A stretch of 7,737 nt of DNA, taken from an uncultured Bacteroidales bacterium. GTDB taxonomy: Bacteria > Bacteroidota > Bacteroidia > Bacteroidales > Paludibacteraceae. The DNA lies in the NCBI GenBank assembly GCA_900556095.1, contig USNU01000064.1, positions 1 to 7,737 of the forward strand, read 5' to 3'. Both the position numbers and the translations under genes were made by a program. A model generated the notes under the pieces. It was not told the DNA's origin. It did not search any database and saw only the letters and a program-made list of their open reading frames with translations. Position 1 is the stretch's first letter. Every line of letters starts with the position of its first letter. Below, one piece after another: positions 1 through 5,328 of the stretch.

Positions 1-1122
1 ATCCACTATGGCTTGCGCCACATCGTCCACATAGACACAGATCTGACTGCTCGCAATCGTAGCATAAGTCAGTTGCAACGGTTCCTCCGAAGAACTCCGC
101 ACCTGGTAGACCACCCACATTCCTGACTGCAAACCTTGTATATAAGGGGTCTTTTCCTCCGATACCCGCAATGCTATTGTATTATTGCTCAATGCCACGT
201 ACTGATGTGCTTCGATACCGCTCTCCAAGGGCAACCATGCCTGTTTGTCAAAAGACGAGAATGAAGTATATAGCACTCCCAAGTCCGTCAGTTCAACCGG
301 CGATGTATGAGTCAGCAACTGCATATAAGGGGCTTTGTCCACGGGGGAGGAGGTACGAGGTATAAACCATGCATAACGCTCCACCAACGGTTCCTGCTCC
401 AAATAGTTCAGCACCGTACACATATAGTCCATCTGGCTCTCTACGCTCCCCGGCACCGGGTCCCAGGCACAAAACTCCGTTAGCCAAACGGGTTTGCCGT
501 ATTTGCGGAACATCTCGATGTAGTTCCTTACTGCCGAAGGCGAGGACATATAGCAATGTACAGCAATAGCGCATACATCGTCTAACGATACAGAGGGTTG
601 TGCAAAGAACTCGTCAAGCCACTTCACCGGGTCACTATACCCCGCCAATGTGCCGTAGTTCATTGCAGGAGACACCAATTGTAGTCCCAGTTTCTTTGCC
701 AACGCCACCACTTCGCCCCAATGCGCGGCCGCCTCGGCGGGAGTCATATTGCATTGGTCTTTCAAGTTGGGTTCGTTGAAGCCAAGCAAATACTTCGTTT
801 TAGGGTGCGCCTGTACATATTGACGAATAGCGTCAGCATTGTAGGTATTGTTCCACGCCATCGGACAGAAGTCCATATCATTGCTATCGAACCATAATGC
901 CGCTTGTGCGTTTTGGGTATTGCCCCAATTGTACGCCCACGAACAGGACGGCGACAGCAGCGGAAGGTCCTCCACGTTGCTGAAGTTGAACGCCACACCG
1001 CGCTTTGCACTCTTGCACATCTCTGAATGGAGTTCCGAGTCGGGCGGACATACGCACACGCACCCGCTCAATAGTGCACAGATCGCACCAATCACCACAC
1101 TATGCCGACCTGCTCTGAACAT
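1..1122 (-). CDS. GH128-family glycoside hydrolase lipoprotein with C-terminal CBM6-like domain (3' end cut by window)
   Basis: Probable beta-1,3-glucan hydrolase anchored in the outer membrane. The frame is open from the ATG at 1122 to base 1 with no stop, giving 374 visible residues. Residues 1-21 form a lipoprotein signal peptide with lipobox LSGC and acylated Cys21. The catalytic domain spans about residues 42-285. YLLGFNEPN holds the likely acid/base Glu117, and VWLTEFC holds the likely nucleophile Glu216; this pair and their order fit the GH128 (Glyco_hydro_cc) fold. HCY at about 189-191 also fits. From about residue 300, GIEAHQYVAL and the following beta-rich stretch resemble the start of a CBM6-type domain, which probably ends shortly beyond the window. 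The start is chosen because it gives a perfect signal peptide one base after the GH16 stop. GH128 members studied so far act on beta-1,3-glucans, which agrees with the GH16 neighbour. The protein is cysteine-rich. The enzyme family is well supported; substrate and CBM6 assignment are less certain. Confidence 0.88.
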   Translation of the reverse strand, partial: MFRAGRHSVVIGAICALLSGCVCVCPPDSELHSEMCKSAKRGVAFNFSNVEDLPLLSPSCSWAYNWGNTQNAQAALWFDSNDMDFCPMAWNNTYNADAIRQYVQAHPKTKYLLGFNEPNLKDQCNMTPAEAAAHWGEVVALAKKLGLQLVSPAMNYGTLAGYSDPVKWLDEFFAQPSVSLDDVCAIAVHCYMSSPSAVRNYIEMFRKYGKPVWLTEFCAWDPVPGSVESQMDYMCTVLNYLEQEPLVERYAWFIPRTSSPVDKAPYMQLLTHTSPVELTDLGVLYTSFSSFDKQAWLPLESGIEAHQYVALSNNTIALRVSEEKTPYIQGLQSGMWVVYQVRSSSEEPLQLTYATIASSQICVYVDDVAQAIVD

Positions 1123-1126
1123 ATTA
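1120..1126 (-). promoter_or_regulatory. GH16 stop / GH128 start junction, one-base gap
   Basis: On the minus strand the GH16 stop TAA (1126-1124), one T (1123) and the GH128 ATG (1122-1120) read TAATATG. There is no room for a separate leader, so GH128 is probably translated by reinitiation or coupling from GH16. A purine-rich GAAGAGATAGAA inside the last GH16 codons lies just upstream and could help ribosome placement. Confidence 0.7.
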
Positions 1127-2389
1127 TTCTATCTCTTCACGTTGGTAAACGCGTACCCAATCCACTTTCATCAAACGTGGTGTGGCAAAAATAGCATCAT
1201 TAACATCTCCACCCAAATTACCTCCGACAGCCAAGTTAATAATAAAGAAGTGCGGCTTATTGAACGGCCAATAATCGTTGTCATCTATTACCGATTCCAC
1301 CTGCTCCGAGAATACATTGTCGTCCACATAGAAACGTATCACATCGCGCCCTTTTTTCTCTTCTTTGGTCCACTCAATGCCATACACATGGTAGTTCTCC
1401 TCTATATTCTCGCCCCAATACGCTTTGCTGCTCTTGCTACCCGAGCGGTCCTTGGTAGAGTGCAACGTCCCTAACACACGGTTTGGCACATTTCCGACAT
1501 ACTCCATGATATCAATCTCGCCACATTGAGGCCAACTGCCGGTATTGCCCATCATCCAGAACGCAGGCCATAATCCGCCACCCGAAGGCAACGAGATACG
1601 CGCCTCCATCTTACCATACGTAAAAGTCTTTTTGCCCTTCGACATAATGCGTGCCGAAGTATATTCGTTCTTATCGTATTGCTCCTTGCGAGCTTCTATA
1701 ACAAGGTTGCCGCCTTCCACACGCAAATTCTCACTGCGCCCTGTATAGAATTGCTTTTCGTTATTTCCCCAACCTGCGCCACCGGTTTGTATCGTCCATA
1801 CCGACTCATCCAAGGCAGTACCGTTGAACTCATCGCTCCATACCAACTTATACTCCCCGTATTGGTGCTCTACAGCCACCAATGCCGTCACCGTTTCGAT
1901 GTTGGTTGCCAACGTAATAGTGGCATTGCCACTCTTCAACGCAGTAACCACTCCGTCGCTTGATACTTTGGCTATCGTCTCGTCGCTTGATGTCCACGTC
2001 ATAGGCAACTCGTATGAATTACCATATTGGAATTGGAAAGTCTCCCCTTTCTTCAGCGATACCATCCCTGGCGTTATACGTAGCGTAGCCCCATCGCTAC
2101 CACTCACAAACACATGGCAATTTACCTCTTTCTTGCCCGAGCGAGCCACAATCGTCGTTGCACCGATTGCCTTTGCCGTTACCACACCATAATACACCGT
2201 AGCCACCGAATCGTTGGACGAACTCCACGACACATCGGCCGCATTGCCCACCAACTCAATCGTCTGCATATCCCCCACCTTCATCTGTATAGAAGCAGGG
2301 TTCAACGAGAAATCAGGTTCACTTTGGCAAGCCGACACGACTACCGCACAAAGCAATAATAAGAAATAAAAATGTTTACGCATATTCAT
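1124..2389 (-). CDS. GH16 endo-beta-glucanase (laminarinase-like) lipoprotein with two N-terminal Big_2 domains
   Basis: Retaining endo-glucanase of 421 residues, probably cutting beta-1,3 or mixed-linkage beta-glucan. Residues 1-21 are a lipoprotein signal peptide (lipobox VSAC, Cys21) followed by QSEPD, whose early acidic residues suit surface export. Two Ig-like Big_2 domains span about 27-95 and 102-173; each has the MKVG or LKKGET type opening and a G-V-VTA turn. The GH16 domain runs from about 178 to 416, starting LVWSDEFNG. The active site GEIDIMEYVG gives Glu291 (nucleophile), Asp293 and Glu296 (acid/base); the extra residue in the ExDxxE spacing is the beta-bulge form of laminarinases and relatives. 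LWPAFWMM (273-280) and NLAVGGNLGG (385-394) are further family landmarks. Two in-frame ATGs lie six bases apart (2389 and 2383); either gives a working signal peptide. It follows the glycan-binding lipoprotein by 53 nt and nearly touches GH128. Beta-1,3 specificity is inferred mainly from the GH128 neighbour. Confidence 0.93.
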   Translation of the reverse strand: MNMRKHFYFLLLLCAVVVSACQSEPDFSLNPASIQMKVGDMQTIELVGNAADVSWSSSNDSVATVYYGVVTAKAIGATTIVARSGKKEVNCHVFVSGSDGATLRITPGMVSLKKGETFQFQYGNSYELPMTWTSSDETIAKVSSDGVVTALKSGNATITLATNIETVTALVAVEHQYGEYKLVWSDEFNGTALDESVWTIQTGGAGWGNNEKQFYTGRSENLRVEGGNLVIEARKEQYDKNEYTSARIMSKGKKTFTYGKMEARISLPSGGGLWPAFWMMGNTGSWPQCGEIDIMEYVGNVPNRVLGTLHSTKDRSGSKSSKAYWGENIEENYHVYGIEWTKEEKKGRDVIRFYVDDNVFSEQVESVIDDNDYWPFNKPHFFIINLAVGGNLGGDVNDAIFATPRLMKVDWVRVYQREEIE

Positions 2390-2403
2390 TTGTTTTAGGG
2401 CAA

Positions 2404-2426
2404 TGAGGAGGTAATCAGCCTCCTCA
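2404..2426 (-). promoter_or_regulatory. GC-rich intercistronic hairpin upstream of GH16
   Basis: An inverted repeat with 8-bp perfect arms (2404-2411 and 2419-2426) and a 7-nt loop. In the transcript the arms read UGAGGAGG and CCUCCUCA. It fills the middle of the 53-nt gap between the glycan-binding lipoprotein stop and the GH16 start, ending 14 nt before the GH16 ATG. No U-tract follows, so it is not a canonical intrinsic terminator. A role in mRNA stabilisation, processing or partial attenuation between lipoprotein and enzyme genes is inferred. Confidence 0.6.
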
Positions 2427-2442
2427 AAGCAATAGGAAAGTA

Positions 2443-3390
2443 TTACTTCTTATAGAAATACACAGCGTCAAGATTCAGTTGCGAACCTGCCTGTGCGCCG
2501 GACAAGCAAGAGAAGATATCCAAACCTGCGTCCGGAATATTTACCTTTGACAATGCCGCAGCAAACTGAGCCATAGGCACATCAAACTCATGCCATGCAC
2601 CATCACGAGTAAAATCACCAATGACAGCCCCAGCCTCAATAGTAGCGGTTCCCACAGCAAAGGAAGCGGCTTTTTCGGCAAATGTATAGAATTGATGGTT
2701 ACCGGTGGTAGTTGCCTTCATAGCCAAGTGCAAATAGAAATCATCAGGACTTGCAACAATCGCGTCACGCAATTCTTTCATTTTGCTGATATTGGCTGCA
2801 CCGACATTAAAACCGCAACCCGACCAACCGTCAGGAGCAACTACAGTCAAAGATACATAGCCTTCGTTGTTGCCAAAGAAGTTTACGCCTGTTCCATCGC
2901 CGGCAGAATACGTTTCGCCGGAAGCCCACACATACAAATTGTTGACAGAATTATCAATACGGAAATCCGCAACTACTTTCGAAGCACAAGTTTCATAAGT
3001 TGTTGCATCCAATACTACCGGCCAAATCTGGCTGCCTTTTACCTCTGCTGTCGAAGGTTTGTCGCCACCGCCTTGACCTTCTTTCGTTACTTTTACCACG
3101 CAGGTCTTGCTCTTGCCTTTAGCGGTTGCCGAAACAATAGCAGTACCTTCAGCCACAGCAGTTACAATACCTTTGTTGTCCACCGTAGCCACTTTGTCGT
3201 CGTTGGAAGCCCAACTCTCAACGGTTACATTAGCAACCAACTGATGGGTCTCACCTACTTTCATACTGATTGAAGACTCGGTCAATGTCAACTCCTTCTC
3301 ATCATCAACATTTTGATTACCTTTGCAGGAACTGAATCCTACCAGTGCAAGTGCTGCAAGAGCAAATGCGCAAAATTTGTTTGCTTTCAT
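2443..3390 (-). CDS. Big_2-containing lipoprotein, probable surface glycan-binding protein (SGBP)
   Basis: A 315-residue lipoprotein with no recognised catalytic motif. Residues 1-22 are a signal peptide ending FSSC (Cys22). A single Ig-like Big_2 domain covers about 33-102 (SISMKVGETHQL opening, VATVDNKGIVTAV turn). A Gly-rich linker (about 103-112) leads to a C-terminal domain of about 200 residues. That domain is beta-rich with exposed-type aromatics (Trp123, Trp155, Trp189, Trp266), a GAWHEFDVP segment and a final LNLDAVYFYKK strand, all reminiscent of jelly-roll carbohydrate-binding modules. Its position directly after SusD and before the enzymes is the usual SGBP-B slot in PULs. The inferred role is capturing beta-glucan at the cell surface for GH16 and SusC/D. 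The start at 3390 gives the signal peptide directly and follows an AT-rich leader. The C-terminal domain was not matched to a named family; a structural or non-binding role cannot be excluded. Confidence 0.8.
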   Translation of the reverse strand: MKANKFCAFALAALALVGFSSCKGNQNVDDEKELTLTESSISMKVGETHQLVANVTVESWASNDDKVATVDNKGIVTAVAEGTAIVSATAKGKSKTCVVKVTKEGQGGGDKPSTAEVKGSQIWPVVLDATTYETCASKVVADFRIDNSVNNLYVWASGETYSAGDGTGVNFFGNNEGYVSLTVVAPDGWSGCGFNVGAANISKMKELRDAIVASPDDFYLHLAMKATTTGNHQFYTFAEKAASFAVGTATIEAGAVIGDFTRDGAWHEFDVPMAQFAAALSKVNIPDAGLDIFSCLSGAQAGSQLNLDAVYFYKK

Positions 3391-3445
3391 AAAAATGAAA
3401 AAATTTAATGGTTAATTATTGTTATATATTTTTCTCTTTTTTGCT
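3391..3445 (-). promoter_or_regulatory. AT-rich 5' leader of the glycan-binding lipoprotein
   Basis: About 55 nt directly before the ATG at 3390 are almost entirely A and T on both strands, including an A6 run, TATATAA and T-runs, and no Shine-Dalgarno sequence is present. Bacteroidota commonly start translation from unstructured A/U-rich leaders, so this fits efficient initiation. No clear Bacteroides-type promoter (-7 TAnnTTTG with upstream TTTG) was found here, so it is called a leader, not a promoter. Confidence 0.4.
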
Positions 3446-3466
3446 CGTAAAAGGTTCGTGTCAAAC

Positions 3467-3492
3467 AGCATAGGATAAGCATAGGATAAGCA
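3467..3492. repeat. 11-bp tandem direct repeat, about 2.4 copies
   Basis: On the + strand the unit AGCATAGGATA occurs at 3467-3477 and again at 3478-3488, exact copies, followed by a partial AGCA at 3489-3492. It lies mid-way in the 157-nt gap between the SusD-like stop and the lipoprotein start. An 11-bp period is about one helical turn. The function is unknown; a replication-slippage product, a tandem protein-binding site and an RNA structural element are all possible. Confidence 0.75.
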
Positions 3493-3503
3493 ACCCTTAT
3501 GCT
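3478..3503 (-). promoter_or_regulatory. Intercistronic hairpin overlapping the 11-bp repeat
   Basis: AGCATAGG (3478-3485) pairs with CCTTATGCT (3495-3503) in eight base pairs with one bulged base and a 9-nt loop. The same right arm can pair with the first repeat copy at 3467-3474, so two mutually exclusive stems are possible in the transcript. No U-tract follows in the direction of transcription, so a simple terminator is unlikely. Stability was not computed. Confidence 0.4.
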
Positions 3504-3547
3504 ACCTTTGACCTACTCACCGACATTCACCCTTATTAACATTTGCA

Positions 3548-5245
3548 TCAATACCCGGGGTTCTGTTTCATCTCGGTCGGATTGAGTTGTATCTCCTTCT
3601 GCGGTATCGGGAAAATCTCGTGCTTGCCCGCTACAAACGCTTGTATGTGTGCCTTTGCACCCTTGCTCTCCGTAGCGGCATAAGCGTCCATGTGCTGCTT
3701 CAGGCCCTTGCCGTCTACACCTTGCCAACGCACGAGGTCGAACCAACGATGTCCCTCCATAGCCAGTTCCATACGACGCTCATGGCGCAAGCATTGCTCT
3801 ACAGTGGGAGAGGTTATTTCGACACCATTGATTTTGATGCTATACGTACCTACTTCACCAAGTCCTACACGATCACGCACCTTGTTTATATAGGTCTTGG
3901 CTGTTGCCTCATCGCCCGTACCCAAACAAGCCTCGGCATACATCAAGAGCACATCTGCGTAGCGTATCTGTCGGCTGTTCAGCGGACCGCGAGTAGCATG
4001 GTCCAGCACATTACCCCAACCGCCAACACCTTTCGAACCATCAGGCAAAGTATCACGATACATACCGGTTTTGTTGTTTAAATAAGCATTTTCCAAGTAT
4101 TTTTCCTCGCTAATGTTCTCCATAAGCGACTCTTTAGGTGTCAGAATAGCCTCATCTCGACGCAAGTCGCCCGTCTCAAACTCATCATACAAGTTCTGCG
4201 TAGGGTGGTTGAATCCCCAGCCGGCACCTATCTGCGCCGAGCGAGAACGAACCAACTGCTGTGTAAAACTACCAGCCGTGAAACCCATGTGCGAACCATT
4301 ACCGTAGTCGCCCCATGTAACGGCAGCATACTGTATCTCAAATACCGACTCCAGGCCGTTCTCACCGGCTACCGTAAAGTTGTCACCATAGACAGGGCAA
4401 AGGTCATATTCACCGGATGTGATGATCGAATCACCCCAACTCTTGGCTGCTGCATAGTATTGGGCAGCACTCTTCTCCAAACTATAGGTTTGCCAATAAG
4501 GCGATGCCATATAGAGATTGGTTTTCAGCAACATAGCCTGTGCTGCACCCTTCGTCGCACGCCCTAAATCACTCTCTGTATAGAACGTCGAACTCTTCAC
4601 AGGAAGCAATTCGGCAGCCTTCTCAAAGTCAGACAGAATCTGATTATAAACCTCGCTCACCGATGCACGAGGCTGTCCCCACTCCGAGTCATTATCCAGC
4701 ACCTTCGTAACTAATGGCACTCCGGCGAATACGCGTACCAAACGGAAATAGTAGTATCCGCGCAGGTAATAGATTTCGCCCAACAGACGATTTTTCAACT
4801 CGGGTGTCCAAGTGTCGTTCTCCGGGAAATCCAACTCCGGAATATATTTCAACGCCAAATTGCAACGTCCAATACCCTGATATTGTGCACGATAGAACGA
4901 AAGCAACAATGCGTTTTGGTTCGTTGTGCGCCAGTTCTCCATATCGTAAGCATCTGCCATATCGGTCGTACTGCCACCACCCTTCAACGCATCATCGGAT
5001 ACCACATCGCCGATAAACCACTCGGGGAAATAGGTATCTCCATACTCCCACATCAGCGGCACATAGCAACCCGTTACATTCTGAATAGCAGCCTCCGGAG
5101 AAGTGTAGTAGTCGCCAAGCATAGTCTTACCCGGCTCAATTTCAGTCAAGTAGTCCTTGCAACCTGTCAGCATTGCTCCACACGCCAACACCAATCCCAT
5201 AGTGCGTACTGCGTGTATCATCTTTGTTGATTGTATCTTTTTCAT
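3548..5245 (-). CDS. SusD-like (RagB/SusD family) outer-membrane glycan-binding lipoprotein
   Basis: A 565-residue lipoprotein that caps the SusC-like channel and delivers oligosaccharides to it. The signal peptide ends MLTGC (Cys29) and is followed by KDYLTEIEPG, a typical SusD mature start with an early acidic residue. The helical TPR-like scaffold is seen in LLGEIYYLRGYYYFRLVRVFAGVPLV. The family C-terminal hallmarks are present: YADVLLMYAEA, then ERRMELAMEGHRWFDLVRW (489-507), FPIPQKEIQLNP (from 545) and the terminal QNPGY. Length is normal and no frameshift is seen. The ATG at 5245 is preferred over the internal ATG at codon 9 because it supplies the MKKI basic n-region. It follows the SusC-like gene by 83 nt, most of which is a heptamer repeat array. 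Glycan specificity is not readable from the sequence; beta-1,3-glucan is inferred from the downstream enzymes. Confidence 0.95.
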   Translation of the reverse strand: MKKIQSTKMIHAVRTMGLVLACGAMLTGCKDYLTEIEPGKTMLGDYYTSPEAAIQNVTGCYVPLMWEYGDTYFPEWFIGDVVSDDALKGGGSTTDMADAYDMENWRTTNQNALLLSFYRAQYQGIGRCNLALKYIPELDFPENDTWTPELKNRLLGEIYYLRGYYYFRLVRVFAGVPLVTKVLDNDSEWGQPRASVSEVYNQILSDFEKAAELLPVKSSTFYTESDLGRATKGAAQAMLLKTNLYMASPYWQTYSLEKSAAQYYAAAKSWGDSIITSGEYDLCPVYGDNFTVAGENGLESVFEIQYAAVTWGDYGNGSHMGFTAGSFTQQLVRSRSAQIGAGWGFNHPTQNLYDEFETGDLRRDEAILTPKESLMENISEEKYLENAYLNNKTGMYRDTLPDGSKGVGGWGNVLDHATRGPLNSRQIRYADVLLMYAEACLGTGDEATAKTYINKVRDRVGLGEVGTYSIKINGVEITSPTVEQCLRHERRMELAMEGHRWFDLVRWQGVDGKGLKQHMDAYAATESKGAKAHIQAFVAGKHEIFPIPQKEIQLNPTEMKQNPGY

Positions 5246-5270
5246 TGTGTCAATCCGTTTTTAGTTCATT

Positions 5271-5326
5271 ATTGTCCAATATCCTTTGTCCATTGTCTAT
5301 TGTCCTTCGTCCTTCGTCCTTTGTCC
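5271..5326. repeat. Heptanucleotide tandem array, eight units, minus-strand consensus GGACRAW
   Basis: Eight 7-nt units sit in uninterrupted register. Read on the minus strand from the SusC side they are GGACAAA, GGACGAA, GGACGAA, GGACAAT, AGACAAT, GGACAAA, GGATATT and GGACAAT. Six fit the consensus exactly; AGACAAT differs by one base and GGATATT is the most diverged. The array begins two bases after the SusC-like stop codon and ends 25 bases before the SusD-like ATG, so it fills most of the spacer. It is non-coding in the direction of transcription. Confidence 0.9.
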
Positions 5327-5328
5327 AA

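Noticed and set aside
293..574. 93-codon minus-strand frame inside GH128
   Set aside because: It is out of frame with the GH128 reading frame, which carries both catalytic motifs without interruption.
848..1474. 208-codon + strand open frame
   Set aside because: It lies antisense across the GH128 N-terminus and GH16 C-terminus, both with clear active-site motifs; the translation has no recognisable domain.
2404..2426. Intrinsic terminator ending the transcript before GH16
   Set aside because: No U-tract follows the stem, and GH16 and GH128 continue on the same strand 14 nt later with no sign of a new promoter.
2590..3273. 227-codon + strand open frame
   Set aside because: It is fully antisense to the SGBP lipoprotein, and its translation looks like a shadow frame without family features.
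3391..3547. Internal promoter for the SGBP gene
   Set aside because: No TAnnTTTG -7 element with a properly spaced upstream TTTG was found on the minus strand; the best site (around the TTTG near 3463-3466) matches only partly.
5261..5269. Two-codon mini-ORF (ATG AAC TAA) just upstream of the SusD start
   Set aside because: It is too short to support as a leader peptide from sequence alone and is expected by chance in AT-rich spacers.
5271..5326. CRISPR array
   Set aside because: Units are 7 nt with no spacers between them, and no cas genes are present; this is a plain tandem repeat.
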